This document shows, piece by piece, positions 1-9,314 of a stretch of DNA of 64,000 nt. The stretch is from Galactobacter valiniphilus (lineage in GTDB: Bacteria; Actinomycetota; Actinomycetes; Actinomycetales; Micrococcaceae). Both the position numbers and the translations under genes were made by a program. The stretch spans positions 111,763 through 175,762 of the forward strand of contig NZ_QQXK01000003.1 in assembly GCF_003575975.1 (NCBI RefSeq), in the 5' to 3' direction. Below the pieces are notes generated by a model. It saw nothing but the letters and a program-made list of their open reading frames with translations, was not told the origin of the DNA and ran no database searches. Position 1 is the first letter of the stretch. Every line of letters starts with the position of its first letter.

Positions 1-1
1 C

Positions 2-1123
2 ACCTCCGCCGGCGCCCCCGTTGCAGCCTTCGCGAACGAGGACGCCAAGCTCTACGGCGTGCAGTGGCACCCCGAGGTGAATCACTCCGAGTTCGGCCAG
101 AAGGTCCTGACCAACTTCCTCTACGAGGGTGCCGGTCTGAAGCCCGACTGGACGCCCGGCAACATCGTCGAGGAACAGGTCGCCCGCATCCGCGAGCAGG
201 TCGGCTCCAAGCGCGCCATCTGCGCGCTCTCCGGCGGCGTCGACTCCGCCGTGGCCGCCGCCCTCGTGCAGCGCGCCATCGGCGAGCAGCTCACCTGCGT
301 CTACGTTGACCACGGCCTCATGCGCCAGAACGAGTCCGTCGAGATCGAGAAGGCCTTCGGCGCCTCGACCGGCGGCGCCAAGCTCATGGTCGTGCACGCC
401 GAGGACATCTTCCTGGAGAAGCTGGCCGGCGTCACCGACCCCGAGGCCAAGCGCAAGATCATCGGCGAGCAGTTCATCCGCACCTTCGAGCGTGCGCAGG
501 CCGAAATCATCGCCGCCTCCGAGGGCGAGGACGTCGCGTTCCTGGTGCAGGGCACCCTGTACCCCGACGTCGTCGAGTCCGGCGGCGGCGAGGGCACGGC
601 CAACATCAAGAGCCACCACAACGTGGGCGGCCTCCCCGACGACATCGAGTTCGAGCTCGTGGAGCCGCTGCGCGCGCTCTTCAAGGACGAGGTCCGTGCC
701 GTGGGCACCGAGCTCGGCCTGCCCGACGAGATCGTGCACCGCCAGCCCTTCCCGGGCCCGGGCCTCGGCATCCGCATCATCGGCGAGGTCACGCGCGAGC
801 GCCTCGACCTGCTGCGCGAGGCCGACGCGATCGCCCGCGCCGAGCTGACCGCCGCCGGCCTGGACCGCGAGGTCTGGCAGATGCCGGTCGTGCTCCTGGC
901 GGACGTGCGCTCCGTGGGCGTGCAGGGCGACGGTCGCACCTACGGTCACCCCGTGGTGCTGCGCCCGGTGTCCTCCGAGGACGCCATGACGGCCGACTGG
1001 TCGCGCCTGCCCTACGATCTGCTCTCCAAGATCTCCAACCGCATCACCAACGAGGTGGATGGCATCAACCGCGTGGTACTGGACGTTACGTCTAAGCCGC
1101 CGGGAACCATCGAGTGGGAGTGA
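2..1123 (+). CDS. guaA: GMP synthase (glutamine-hydrolysing), 3' part
   Basis: Converts XMP to GMP with ATP and glutamine-derived ammonia, the last step of guanine nucleotide synthesis. The window opens inside the gene; the frame is open from base 2. The visible part holds the end of the glutamine amidotransferase domain (V-Q-W-H-P-E, carrying the catalytic His/Glu pair), the ATP-pyrophosphatase P-loop S-G-G-V-D-S-A-V near base 229, and the full C-terminal dimerisation domain ending K-P-P-G-T-I-E-W-E. The 3' end of guaA is a known genomic-island target, but here an ordinary terminator and the next core gene follow directly, so this site is empty. Identification is firm; only the N-terminal part is missing. 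Confidence 0.97.
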   Translation, partial: TSAGAPVAAFANEDAKLYGVQWHPEVNHSEFGQKVLTNFLYEGAGLKPDWTPGNIVEEQVARIREQVGSKRAICALSGGVDSAVAAALVQRAIGEQLTCVYVDHGLMRQNESVEIEKAFGASTGGAKLMVVHAEDIFLEKLAGVTDPEAKRKIIGEQFIRTFERAQAEIIAASEGEDVAFLVQGTLYPDVVESGGGEGTANIKSHHNVGGLPDDIEFELVEPLRALFKDEVRAVGTELGLPDEIVHRQPFPGPGLGIRIIGEVTRERLDLLREADAIARAELTAAGLDREVWQMPVVLLADVRSVGVQGDGRTYGHPVVLRPVSSEDAMTADWSRLPYDLLSKISNRITNEVDGINRVVLDVTSKPPGTIEWE

Positions 1124-1132
1124 TCTGATCAC

Positions 1133-1176
1133 GGCCCCGCCGCACCGCCTCGCATCGCGAGCGGAGCGGCGGGGCC
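1133..1176 (+). terminator. guaA terminator
   Basis: An 11-bp GC stem (GGCCCCGCCGC, 1133-1143, pairing with 1166-1176) encloses a second small stem (CTCGC/GCGAG). It begins 10 bases after the guaA stop. Confidence 0.65.
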
Positions 1177-1292
1177 GAACGCCTTTTCGGCGTGTGAAGC
1201 GGAGCCTCACCCTCCCGCGCGCGCCGGTGAACTACGGTGAGTAACGAGGCAGGCACCCCGGAGCCCTGCCCCGGGAAGGTAAGAGGACTTTC

Positions 1293-4200
1293 GTGAGCGC
1301 ACAGCCGAACCAGGATGCCCGTTTTGGCGCGTGGTTGCAGTCCCTCGGGTCCGGCAGCGGGACCGATACGCTCCTGCACTTCGTTCCCTCCGAGCGCAAC
1401 AGCGTCGAGCTGACGCACGCGCACCCCTCCGGGCTGGCCCAGTTGCTGGCCGGGCGCCGCACGCGCCTGTCGACGCTGCTGCGCGATCCAGTCCAGTACT
1501 CCCAGGCCCGCCGCACGGCCCGCGCCATCGGCGCGCGCATCGAGGATGTCGCGGCCCAGCGCGGTATCGAGGTGGGCTACCTCGCCTCCGGCCTGGTCAC
1601 GTGGCGCACGCTGCGCCAGGGCGGCAACGACTTCTACTCGGCCCCCGTCATGCTGGGGCACGTCTCGCTCGAGCGCCGCGACGGCGTGGACGACGAGGAG
1701 CTGCAGATCGCCGAGCGCAGCACGCCGAACCCGGCCCTGCTGCGCCACCTGCGCCACGCCTTCGGCATCAGCATCGACGCCACCACCCTGAGCGACGCCG
1801 CGTACGTCACGGCGCGCTTCGATCCCTCCGCGCCCCTGCAGGTGCTGCGCGAGGCGTTGCGCGACATCCCCGGCCTCGTCGTGGCCGATCGCCTCGTGGT
1901 CTCGACCTTCGCCGATGTGGCCGATCCGGCCGATCCCGGCGTGGTGTCCCCGCAGCATCCGGTGGTTGCCGCGCTCATGGACGCCGTGGGCGACGACACC
2001 GTGCACACCTCGCGCCACTCCCGCCTTGCAGCGCGCAACGCGGCGAAGGCGGCCAAAGCCGAGCCGGCCGAGGCCGCCGAGGCCGCCGCGGGTGAGGAGC
2101 ACGACGACGCCGCCGCTGGCGGCGGGGAGCAGGGCGCCTCCGCGGGGGAAGCCTCCGTCGAGGCCCCCGGCGCCGCTGGCGTGGCCTCCGACGACGCCGC
2201 CGCTGCCGAGCCGGCCGAGGCGGCGGGCGAGGAGACGGCGGAAGCCGACGCACCGTCGTCGGGCACCGAGGAAACTCCCCGCATCCTGGCTCCCGGCGAG
2301 CCGGATCCCGCCGACGCTGCCGCCGAGGCGGCCCAGGGCGCCGCCGAGCGCGCGGCGCTCGCGGCCCAGTCGCCCACGCTGCGCGACGACGTCACGACGC
2401 CCGGCTCCGACGAGCGCGACCCGGCCGACGAGCTGCTGGTGCTCGACGCCGACGAGGAGGCCTACGCGGCCCTCGACCTCGTCTCCCGCGGCCGCTCGCT
2501 CACGCTGAGCGCGCCCCCCGGGACGGGCGGGACCACCTTTGCCGTCAACGCCGCCGTGCGCCTGGCCGCCCAGGGCAAGCGCGTGCTCGTGGTGGCGGAG
2601 CGCGAGCAATCGGTCACCGACTTCATCGCCCAGCTCGGCTTGCGCGGGCTCGACACGCTGGCCCTGCCGCTGCGCCGCGACGTCGACGCCGAGGAGCTGC
2701 GCCGCCGCCTCGTGGAGGCCGTGCTGCGCAACGAGCAGGCCTCCGAGCCGCACCCCCGCACGAACGAATCGCTCCTGCGCGATCGCCGCGTCTCCCTCCT
2801 GGAGCACGTGCGCTCGCTGCGCAGCGTACGCCCGCGCTGGAACGCCTCGCCCCTGCAGGCCATGCAGGAGCTCGCCCGCGTGACCTCGCGCGTGCCCGCC
2901 CCCTCCACCACGGTGCGCCTCAAGCGCTCCGTGCTCGACGCCATGCCCGAGCGCGGCCCCGTGGCCACCCAGCTCATGCGCGCGGCCGAGCTGGGCGCCT
3001 TCGACGACGCGACGCGCACGAGCCCGTGGTTCGGCGCGCGCCTGAGCCACCGCGGCCAGGCCGAGAGCGCCCTCGAACTGGTGCGCTCGCTGGCCAAGGA
3101 CGTGCCGCCCCTGCGCGCCAAGCTCGAGGCCACCGCCAAGGCAACGCGCATCAAGCCCGTGCGCACCTTTGAACAGTGGGGGAAGACCCTGCGCCTGCTC
3201 GTGGACGTGCGCCACAGCCTGGATCACTTCGAGCCAGACATCTTCGACAAGGCCGTGGACGACCTCATCGCCGCGACCGCCTCGCCTGCCTGGCGCAAGG
3301 ACCGCGGTATCGAGATGAGCTCCATGACGCGCTCGCGCCTGCGCCGCGTGGCCAAGGAGTACGTGCGCCCCGGCGTGCACATCGAGGACCTGCACACGGC
3401 CCTGACCCAGGTGCAGACCCAGCGCAAGGCGTGGGAGGTGCTCGCGACCGATCGCCGCTACCCCACGGTGCCGAGCGGCCTCGAGGCCGTCCTGGCGACC
3501 TTCCGCGAGGTGTCAGCGCGGCTGGAGAAGCTCGAGGCCGTGCTCCCCGCCCCGGTCGAGGAGGGGCGCACCCTGCGCGGCCTGCCCGCAGCGGAGCTCG
3601 AGTCGACGCTCGAGCGGCTCGTCGCAGCCGAGGCCGATCTCGAGGTGCTGCCCGAGCGCACGCTGCTGCTGCAGACGCTGCGCGAACAGGGTCTCGGCGA
3701 GCTGCTCCAGGACTTCGAACGCCGCGGCGTGCTGCGCGAGCTCATCCCGAGCGAGCTGGACCAGGCCTGGTGGCAGTCGGTCCTCGAGGCCATGGTCTCC
3801 GGCGACGACTACCTCGCCCTGCAGGACGGCCGCGTGCTCGGCCGCGCCCAGCGCGAGTTCGCCCAGGCCGACGCCAAGCACATCGCGAGCGGCGCGGAGG
3901 CCGTGAAGCACCGCCTGGCCGAGCGCTGGCGCGGAGCCCTGGCCGATCACCGCGTGGCGGCACGCGATCTGCGCGCGCTCCTCAAGATCGGCGACCCGAC
4001 CGTGGCGCAGTTCGCCGCGATCTCGCCCGATCTGACGGGCGCGCTCGTGCCGATCTGGATCGGTGCTCCGCTCTTCCTACCCTCCGCGCTGCCGCGCTGG
4101 AGCCGCTTCGACGCGACGATCCTGCTGGACGCCGAGTCGCTCTCGCTCGTCTCCGCCCTGGGCGCCGTGGGCCGCTCGGACCAGGTCATCGCGATCGGTG

Positions 4201-5396
4201 ACCCCGGCTCCGGCGCCCCGCGCCCGCTCAACGTCACGGTGGACCCGGGCGAGGCCTCCCAGGCCCGCCGCGTTCCCCTGAGCGCCTACGAGGCGCTCGC
4301 CAAGGTGACGCCGCGCCGCTCGCTGACCCGCGTGCACCGCCCGCTCGACGAGCGGCTGGTGCAGGCCCTGTCCTCGCACTACGACGGTGAGCTCAACGCG
4401 CATCCGGATCCGCGCACGGGGGAGCGCCGCGCGGCCGTGCTGCACGTCCCCGAGGGCGTCTCCACCGCCGGGCAGGCGGCCGCCGAGAGCACGCAGGCCG
4501 AGGTCGACGCCGTCGTGGAGCTCGTCTTCGCGCAGCTGGCCGAGCACCCCGAGCGCTCGCTCGCTGTCGTGGCCGGCAATGCGCATCACGCCAGGGCCGT
4601 GGCCCGCGGCATCGGTGCCGCGCTGCGCGCGCACCCCGAGGCCGAGCCAGCCTTCAAGCGCGGCTACGAGCCCTTCGTGGTGACGAGCGCCGAGCGCCTG
4701 CAGGGCCTGCGCCGCGACGCCGTCATCTTCACGCTCGGGTACGGGCGCACGGTGCACGGCCGTCCGGTGCACGACTTCGGTCAGCTCGGCACGCCGCAGG
4801 GCGCGCGCGCCGTCGCGGCCGCGCTGCTCTCGGGCCGCGAGTGGGTCAGGATCGTGTCCGCGCTCTCGCCGTCCGAGCTGGATTCGGGGCGCCTGCGGCA
4901 CGGCTCCGCGCTGCTCGTGACCGCCATGCGCGCGCTGCAGCAGGGCGGCCAGGACCCGGCCGGGGCCGAGCTGAGCGATCCGCTCATGCGCGACCTGGCC
5001 GAGCGGCTCAAGGTCTGGGGCCTGCAGGTGAGCGAGGCCCCGTACGAGGGCATCGACCTGGCCGTGTTTGGCCCCGAGGGTGGGGACCGCCCGCCCGTGG
5101 CGGTCATCAGCGACGCCGGGGACGACTACGCCTCGGCCACGGTGCGCCAGCGTTCGCGGATTCTGCCGCTGGAGCTCGTGCGCCGCGGCTGGAACCCCAT
5201 CCAGGTCTGGACGATCGACGTCTTCTCCGATCCCGCCGCCGTGGCCAGGCACATCGCCGCCGCGCTGGGCCTGCAGACCCCGCGCGGGCGCCACGACGCC
5301 TCGGCCCAGGTGGGCAAGGCGGCCGGTGCCGCGGGAGGTCAGTCTTCAGACGCCCCCGCAGAGGCCGCCGAGCGCGGGCGCCGGGCCGGGGTGTGA
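1293..5396 (+). CDS. DUF4011-type superfamily 1 helicase-like protein with degenerate ATPase motifs
   Basis: Large protein (1367 residues) of the AAA/SF1 helicase-like type often found next to guaA in Micrococcales. The GTG start has a purine-rich AAGAGGA just upstream. The order is an N-terminal DUF4011-like region, a low-complexity Ala/Glu linker (about residues 250-360), a P-loop region reading A-P-P-G-T-G-G-T-T-F (about residue 408), a central helical region, a Walker B-like I-L-L-D-A-E-S, a motif III-like V-I-A-I-G-D-P, and a C-terminal helicase-like R-D-A-V-I-F-T-L-G-Y-G-R. The P-loop has Gly where the catalytic Lys should be, and the usual T-R-A-R arginine finger after the last block is not visible. 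Nucleotide binding without hydrolysis, or a structural role in DNA transactions, is possible; the actual function is unknown. Confidence 0.75.
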   Translation: MSAQPNQDARFGAWLQSLGSGSGTDTLLHFVPSERNSVELTHAHPSGLAQLLAGRRTRLSTLLRDPVQYSQARRTARAIGARIEDVAAQRGIEVGYLASGLVTWRTLRQGGNDFYSAPVMLGHVSLERRDGVDDEELQIAERSTPNPALLRHLRHAFGISIDATTLSDAAYVTARFDPSAPLQVLREALRDIPGLVVADRLVVSTFADVADPADPGVVSPQHPVVAALMDAVGDDTVHTSRHSRLAARNAAKAAKAEPAEAAEAAAGEEHDDAAAGGGEQGASAGEASVEAPGAAGVASDDAAAAEPAEAAGEETAEADAPSSGTEETPRILAPGEPDPADAAAEAAQGAAERAALAAQSPTLRDDVTTPGSDERDPADELLVLDADEEAYAALDLVSRGRSLTLSAPPGTGGTTFAVNAAVRLAAQGKRVLVVAEREQSVTDFIAQLGLRGLDTLALPLRRDVDAEELRRRLVEAVLRNEQASEPHPRTNESLLRDRRVSLLEHVRSLRSVRPRWNASPLQAMQELARVTSRVPAPSTTVRLKRSVLDAMPERGPVATQLMRAAELGAFDDATRTSPWFGARLSHRGQAESALELVRSLAKDVPPLRAKLEATAKATRIKPVRTFEQWGKTLRLLVDVRHSLDHFEPDIFDKAVDDLIAATASPAWRKDRGIEMSSMTRSRLRRVAKEYVRPGVHIEDLHTALTQVQTQRKAWEVLATDRRYPTVPSGLEAVLATFREVSARLEKLEAVLPAPVEEGRTLRGLPAAELESTLERLVAAEADLEVLPERTLLLQTLREQGLGELLQDFERRGVLRELIPSELDQAWWQSVLEAMVSGDDYLALQDGRVLGRAQREFAQADAKHIASGAEAVKHRLAERWRGALADHRVAARDLRALLKIGDPTVAQFAAISPDLTGALVPIWIGAPLFLPSALPRWSRFDATILLDAESLSLVSALGAVGRSDQVIAIGDPGSGAPRPLNVTVDPGEASQARRVPLSAYEALAKVTPRRSLTRVHRPLDERLVQALSSHYDGELNAHPDPRTGERRAAVLHVPEGVSTAGQAAAESTQAEVDAVVELVFAQLAEHPERSLAVVAGNAHHARAVARGIGAALRAHPEAEPAFKRGYEPFVVTSAERLQGLRRDAVIFTLGYGRTVHGRPVHDFGQLGTPQGARAVAAALLSGREWVRIVSALSPSELDSGRLRHGSALLVTAMRALQQGGQDPAGAELSDPLMRDLAERLKVWGLQVSEAPYEGIDLAVFGPEGGDRPPVAVISDAGDDYASATVRQRSRILPLELVRRGWNPIQVWTIDVFSDPAAVARHIAAALGLQTPRGRHDASAQVGKAAGAAGGQSSDAPAEAAERGRRAGV

Positions 5397-5830
5397 GCGC
5401 TTCGCAGGTCACCCCCGGGGCACCGCCCCCGGGGGAGCGGACAGCGCCCCAGGCAGACGCGACCCCAGCGAACCAGACGCCGTCGAACCCTGCGCCGCGC
5501 CGAGGACCCCGCGCGCGCCGCGCGGCGGTCCAGCCGCCCACGCGCCTCGCGGGCGAGGGCGCCCACGGTGTGGTCGAGGGCTGGGAGGCCGGCTCCTCGC
5601 TCGAAGACGCCGAGGCAGCGACTCTGCGCGCCGCCGAGGAGCTGCGGCAACGCCGAGAGGCCGAGGCCGCCGCCCGCGGGGCCCGGCCCGGCGCCACGGA
5701 GCCCGGCACCGGCTTGCCCCAACGCGCGGAGACCGAGTCCGAGGCGGCCTGGGGCGATCCCGATGCAGCCGCCGAGGATCGGGCCCGCGCCGCCTGGATC
5801 CGTTCGCAGCGCCCGCCGCACTGGGGTTGA
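5393..5830 (+). CDS. Conserved hypothetical protein coupled to the helicase-like gene
   Basis: A 145-residue protein starting with GTG inside the stop of the preceding gene (GTGA, 4-base overlap), so translation is almost certainly coupled. The N-terminal third is Pro/Ala/Arg-rich and probably disordered. The middle is a charged helix rich in Ala, Glu and Arg, and the C-terminus is the compact motif W-I-R-S-Q-R-P-P-H-W-G, which looks like the conserved part. No catalytic motif, signal peptide or membrane segment is visible. The coupling suggests it works with the helicase-like protein; this is inference. Confidence 0.7.
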   Translation: MSASQVTPGAPPPGERTAPQADATPANQTPSNPAPRRGPRARRAAVQPPTRLAGEGAHGVVEGWEAGSSLEDAEAATLRAAEELRQRREAEAAARGARPGATEPGTGLPQRAETESEAAWGDPDAAAEDRARAAWIRSQRPPHWG

Positions 5831-5840
5831 GCCCCCTGCG

Positions 5841-6644
5841 CTAGCGCGTCAGCACGAGGCTCACCGCGCCGTGCTGCGGGGCCGAGGAGAGCTCGGCGGC
5901 GAGCGAGCGGGGAACCGCCAAGACCACGGTGGCCCCCGAGGCCCGGTCGGTGCTCAGCCAGCCTTGCTCGCCCTGTGCGCCCGCCTCGCACCACAGCACC
6001 CGGGCGTCCTCCGCGAGCACCCGCGAGCTGGGGGCCTCCCCGTCCCGCGGGATCGAGAGCACCACATCCACCCGGTCCCCGCTGGAGATGAGTCGCGCGG
6101 CGGCGGCGTCGTCCCAGCTCAGCGGGACGGCGACCTCGCCCGGCCCCAGCGAGCGCAGGAGCCCCGAGCCCGTGAGCGCCCCCTCGTGCAGGGGGAGGCC
6201 CGCCGGCCACGGGACGGCGAGCGTGCGGCCCACGACGCTGGCCTCGATCCAGCCGGACGAGACACCCGACGCGGCAGTCTCCGCCGTGTCGTCGCTCGCG
6301 CCAGGCGGGCCGGTCCCGGGGAACTGGGCGTGCAGCGGAAAGCTCACGCGCCGCACCTCGTCGGCCCCGAGCGTGTGCCCGGCCGCCTGGGGTGTGGTGA
6401 GCACCCACGCCTCCCGCGTGGGGACCTGCGCGGGAGCCACGGCCCGCAGCCCGGCCCACACGGCAACGAAGACGCACAGCGCGCTGAGCCAGCGCCGGTG
6501 CCTGGCCCACCACTCGCCGGGCGTGCGGCGCGGGGACGGGAGCCGGGTGCCGCGAGCGGGGGAGCGGCGTGCGCCGCGTGCTGTGCGGGCACGCCGCCGT
6601 AAGGGGGAGGGGTGGGGCCGGAAGCGGCCGGCGAGCTGACTCAT
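5841..6644 (-). CDS. SAF-domain protein (CpaB/RcpC-like)
   Basis: A 267-residue protein with an Arg-rich cytoplasmic N-terminus, one membrane segment (W-L-S-A-L-C-V-F-V-A-V-W-A-G-L, about residues 52-68), then an SAF-type domain (V-L-T-T-P-Q-A-A-G-H-T-L-G-A-D-E-V) and a C-terminal RcpC-like region (G-D-R-V-D-V-V-L-S-I-P). SAF/CpaB proteins support pilus assembly in some bacteria, but in Actinobacteria this gene usually sits beside FmdB and 5-formyl-THF cyclo-ligase, as here, away from pilus genes. ATG at 6644 was chosen because the longer TTG frame (from 6686) runs into the preceding terminator. Confidence 0.65.
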   Translation of the reverse strand: MSQLAGRFRPHPSPLRRRARTARGARRSPARGTRLPSPRRTPGEWWARHRRWLSALCVFVAVWAGLRAVAPAQVPTREAWVLTTPQAAGHTLGADEVRRVSFPLHAQFPGTGPPGASDDTAETAASGVSSGWIEASVVGRTLAVPWPAGLPLHEGALTGSGLLRSLGPGEVAVPLSWDDAAAARLISSGDRVDVVLSIPRDGEAPSSRVLAEDARVLWCEAGAQGEQGWLSTDRASGATVVLAVPRSLAAELSSAPQHGAVSLVLTR

Positions 6645-6686
6645 CCACCCAGCCTGCGCCCGCGCCGCCGCGCCCGCAGACGACAA

Positions 6687-6712
6687 CGGCCCGTCCGTGG
6701 AGGGACGGGCCG
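6687..6712 (-). terminator. Terminator of the FmdB-like gene
   Basis: A 10-bp stem CGGCCCGTCC/GGACGGGCCG with a 6-base loop lies 17 bases downstream of the zinc-ribbon gene stop on the minus strand. Confidence 0.65.
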
Positions 6713-6729
6713 TGTGAGGGAAGGGTGGG

Positions 6730-6933
6730 TTACTCGGACGAGCCGGAGGAACCCGAGGAGCGGGAATCGGTGCGGTAGAAGCCCGAGCCCTTGAAGGTCA
6801 CGCCCACGGTGCCGAACTTCTTGCGCAGGTGGCCCTGGCACTCCGGGCAGACCGTCAGGCTCGCCTCGGAAAAGTCCTGGAAGATATCGAAGTGGCGCCC
6901 GCAGTCCTTGCAGGCGTACTCATACGTGGGCAT
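6730..6933 (-). CDS. FmdB family zinc ribbon protein
   Basis: Small protein (67 residues) starting M-P-T-Y-E-Y-A-C, with two CxxC knuckles (C-K-D-C at residues 8-11 and C-P-E-C at 29-32) that would bind one zinc, and a Ser/Gly-rich tail. FmdB-type ribbons are widespread and of uncertain role, possibly regulatory. The gene lies between the SAF protein and the 5-formyl-THF cyclo-ligase, a common actinobacterial arrangement. A GAAGGAA-like ribosome site precedes the ATG. Confidence 0.85.
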   Translation of the reverse strand: MPTYEYACKDCGRHFDIFQDFSEASLTVCPECQGHLRKKFGTVGVTFKGSGFYRTDSRSSGSSGSSE

Positions 6934-7074
6934 GGAAGTTCCTTCTTCATGGGGTCGGCGGGGACCGGTGGGCGGTCGCCGCGCAGCGCCTGGCGGCGCG
7001 CTCCGCCGCCGATCTATCGTACGCGTGCCGCGCGCCCTCCCGCGAGGATCCGCGTCACAGCGGTCGGCGGCGCC

Positions 7075-7788
7075 TCAGACCGCGGACAGCCGGCGCAGCC
7101 CCTCCGGGGTCCACGCCGCGTCGAGCCGCGCGTCCCACGCCTCGGACGGCACGATGTCCAGCACCTCGTCGGAGCGCACACACGCCACGGTGGGCGTCGC
7201 CCGCCCCGCGAGGAAGCTGTCGTAGAAGCCGCCGCCCTGGCCCAGCCTGGTCCCGTCCGTGCCCACGGCGAGGGCAGGAACCACCACGAGGTCGATTCCC
7301 GCGGGGTCGGCCGGCTCGCCGCCCACGGGCTCGGGGACCGGAGCGAGGGCGCCCCTGGCCACCCGCAGCTCCGGGGTCCAGCGCACCCAGGCTAGGCGCC
7401 GGCCGGGGAGCGAGAGCGGCACGAGCACGTTCAGCCCGGCCGCATGCCACTGGGCCATCGCCGCCGTGGGATCCGGCTCGGACGCGGCCGGGAGATAGGC
7501 GGCCAGGCAGGCCGGCCGGCCCGGCGGCGCGGCGGCCAGCGCCCAGGCGGCCAGCTGCCCGGCCCACGCGGCCCAGCCGCGCCGCTCGGCCTCGCGTTGC
7601 CCGGGCTCCACGGCACGACGGCGCGCGCGGAGTGCGGAGCGCAGGGCCGCCTTGGCGGCGCCCGGCTCGCCTCCGACTCCCGAGGCGGCCGGGGCACCCG
7701 GCCGCGCCGCGCCGTCGGGCAGGGAAGACGCGCCGGTGGCGACCCCGGGGACGTGCTGCGGGGCCGGTGACTCGGGGGTGGGCTGCAT
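7075..7788 (-). CDS. 5-formyltetrahydrofolate cyclo-ligase
   Basis: Converts 5-formyl-THF to 5,10-methenyl-THF with ATP, recycling a storage or inhibitory folate. The signature near the C-terminus, G-T-R-L-G-Q-G-G-G-F-Y-D, matches the family's ATP/folate loop, and the N-terminal K-A-A-L-R-S-A-L-R-A-R-R is the usual basic helix. ATG at 7788 is preferred over the GTG six bases upstream because AAGGA sits 7 bases before it. The protein carries an unusual Ala/Pro-rich N-terminal extension of about 45 residues, which may instead mean a downstream start. It is divergent from the GNAT gene. Confidence 0.88.
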   Translation of the reverse strand: MQPTPESPAPQHVPGVATGASSLPDGAARPGAPAASGVGGEPGAAKAALRSALRARRRAVEPGQREAERRGWAAWAGQLAAWALAAAPPGRPACLAAYLPAASEPDPTAAMAQWHAAGLNVLVPLSLPGRRLAWVRWTPELRVARGALAPVPEPVGGEPADPAGIDLVVVPALAVGTDGTRLGQGGGFYDSFLAGRATPTVACVRSDEVLDIVPSEAWDARLDAAWTPEGLRRLSAV

Positions 7789-7841
7789 GCCCACATCCTT
7801 GCATCCGCCGCCAGCGTGGGGGCGGCGGTTAGGGTGCAGTC

Positions 7842-8459
7842 ATGTCCACGCCGCCTCGCGATCCACGCCCCGTGCTGAGCGGTGAGCGGGTGACCCTCTC
7901 GCCCCTGCGCGGGAGCGACAAGCGCGCCTTCAAGGCGCTGGTGGCGAGAAACCGCGACTGGCTCGCTCCCTTCGGCGCCTCCGACCCACACGCCGCGCCG
8001 GCTGCTGGGAGCTTTTCCGGCGCGCTGCGCGAGGCCAAGCGGGCCGCCAAGCAGGGCCGCAGTTGGGGCTGGGCGCTGCGCCTGGGCGCCCGCGCCGCCG
8101 CGCCGCAGGCACCCGCGGCGGTGCTGGGGCAGGTGAGCCTGCACTCGCTCACGGGCGGCGCGGCGCGGCAAGGGAGCATCGGTTACTGGATCGATCGGGG
8201 CTTCAGCGGCCGGGGCCTGGCCTCGGAGGCCGTGAGCGTGGTGCTCGACCACGGCTTCGGCGAGGCCGGATTGCACCGAGTCGAGGCGCTCGTGCACCCG
8301 GAGAACGCCCCGAGCCTGGCGCTGCTGCGCCGGCTCGGCTTCCGTGAGGAGGGCGTGCGCGAGAGGGCGCTGTGGGTGCGGGGGAACTGGTGCGATCACC
8401 TCGTGCTGGCCCTGACCGAGGAGGAATGGCCGCCCGGAGGAAGAAACTCCTTGGCCTGA
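7842..8459 (+). CDS. GNAT family acetyltransferase (RimJ/RimL-like)
   Basis: A 205-residue N-acetyltransferase of the type that acetylates protein N-termini or small amines with acetyl-CoA. Visible features are G-E-R-V-T-L-S-P-L-R near the start, then I-G-Y-W-I-D-R-G-F-S-G-R-G-L-A-S-E-A (the R/Q-G-x-G-x-A acetyl-CoA loop), and V-H-P-E-N-A-P-S-L-A-L-L-R-R-L-G-F-R-E-E-G. These last blocks are characteristic of RimJ/RimL proteins. There is no clear Shine-Dalgarno; TAGGGT ends 6 bases before the ATG, suggesting a leaderless transcript. The substrate cannot be told from sequence. Confidence 0.85.
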   Translation: MSTPPRDPRPVLSGERVTLSPLRGSDKRAFKALVARNRDWLAPFGASDPHAAPAAGSFSGALREAKRAAKQGRSWGWALRLGARAAAPQAPAAVLGQVSLHSLTGGAARQGSIGYWIDRGFSGRGLASEAVSVVLDHGFGEAGLHRVEALVHPENAPSLALLRRLGFREEGVRERALWVRGNWCDHLVLALTEEEWPPGGRNSLA

Positions 8460-8557
8460 TTGCGTGACACGCGCCGTTTCTCACGGTTTCACGCTGCGGT
8501 TGCCGATAACTTGGGGACTCAACGGGTACCCCCGCCCGCAGCCCATCAGGAGGAGCC

Positions 8558-9244
8558 ATGACGCAACCGCAAGGGACGTTCACCGTGCGCTGGGGCAAGC
8601 TCTCGCTTGCAGCGCTCGGCGCCCTCGCGACGCTGGCCGCACCGATCACGCTGGTGGTGGCCCTCGTGGGCCCGCTCAGCCTGTGGGTCCCGCTGATCGC
8701 CCTGGTCCTTGCCGCGCTGTGCGTGGCCGGACTGCGCGCCAGCGCCGTGCGCGACCGCCGCCGCAAGGCCTGGGACGAGGCGGCCGTCTCCGTTCCCGCC
8801 GCGCTCATCGAGTCCGCCGCCCAGGACGCCGCCGCCCGCGAGGCGCGCGAGACCGCGGAGCGCGAGCTCGCCGCGGCCCGCCTCGCCGATGAGCGTGCCG
8901 CCGAGCTGGAGCGCCGCCTGGCCGAGCGCCAGGACGCCCCCTTCGACATGCTGGCCGAGGAACCGGAGGACGAGGTTGTGGGCGCGGACGAGCCCGTCGT
9001 CGCGGCGCCGGTCGCCGAGGCCGCGCCGCAGCAGTGGACCCCGCGCGAGCTGCCGGCCCCGAGCTACGTTGGCGCCACGCCGGCCCAGCGTCCCGCCCCG
9101 GCGCCGCTGCCGCGCGAGGAGGCCAAGCGGGCCGAGGTCATCACGAGCATCCGCCAGGCCGAGGCCCAGCGCCTCGAGGCCGAGCGCACCCAGCGCGCCG
9201 AGCGACTGGATCTCGACGCCGTGCTGCAGCGCCGCCGCGCCTGA
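8558..9244 (+). CDS. Membrane protein with cytoplasmic coiled coil
   Basis: A 228-residue protein with two adjacent membrane helices (about residues 17-38 and 42-62), then a charged Ala/Glu/Arg helix that is likely a coiled coil (about 75-130), an acidic Pro-rich linker, and a second basic/acidic helix at the C-terminus ending in R-R-R-A. AGGAGGAG precedes the ATG. A strong bidirectional terminator follows. No enzymatic motif is visible; function unknown. Confidence 0.75.
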   Translation: MTQPQGTFTVRWGKLSLAALGALATLAAPITLVVALVGPLSLWVPLIALVLAALCVAGLRASAVRDRRRKAWDEAAVSVPAALIESAAQDAAAREARETAERELAAARLADERAAELERRLAERQDAPFDMLAEEPEDEVVGADEPVVAAPVAEAAPQQWTPRELPAPSYVGATPAQRPAPAPLPREEAKRAEVITSIRQAEAQRLEAERTQRAERLDLDAVLQRRRA

Positions 9245-9257
9245 TCCAGCACGATCG

Positions 9258-9306
9258 AAGAACGCCGCAGGCCGGACCCCCGTGGGGTCCGGCCTGCGGC
9301 GTTCTT
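9258..9306. terminator. Bidirectional terminator
   Basis: A perfect 23-bp inverted repeat (9258-9280 with 9284-9306), beginning AAGAACGCC and ending GGCGTTCTT, separates the convergent membrane-protein and Lrp genes. The A/T ends give a U-tract in both directions. Confidence 0.85.
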
Positions 9307-9314
9307 GGCTCCGC

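Noticed and set aside
1124..1292. Genomic island at the guaA 3' end
   Set aside because: guaA is a known island site, but here a terminator and the usual neighbouring gene follow, with no repeat of the guaA tail.
2040..2400. Possible repeat or CRISPR-like region
   Set aside because: The repetition comes from an Ala/Glu-rich linker in the helicase-like protein, without regular spacers.
1092..3395. Open frame of 767 codons on the minus strand
   Set aside because: It lies opposite the helicase-like gene; its His/Gly/Arg-rich translation is a shadow of GC-rich codons and matches no family.
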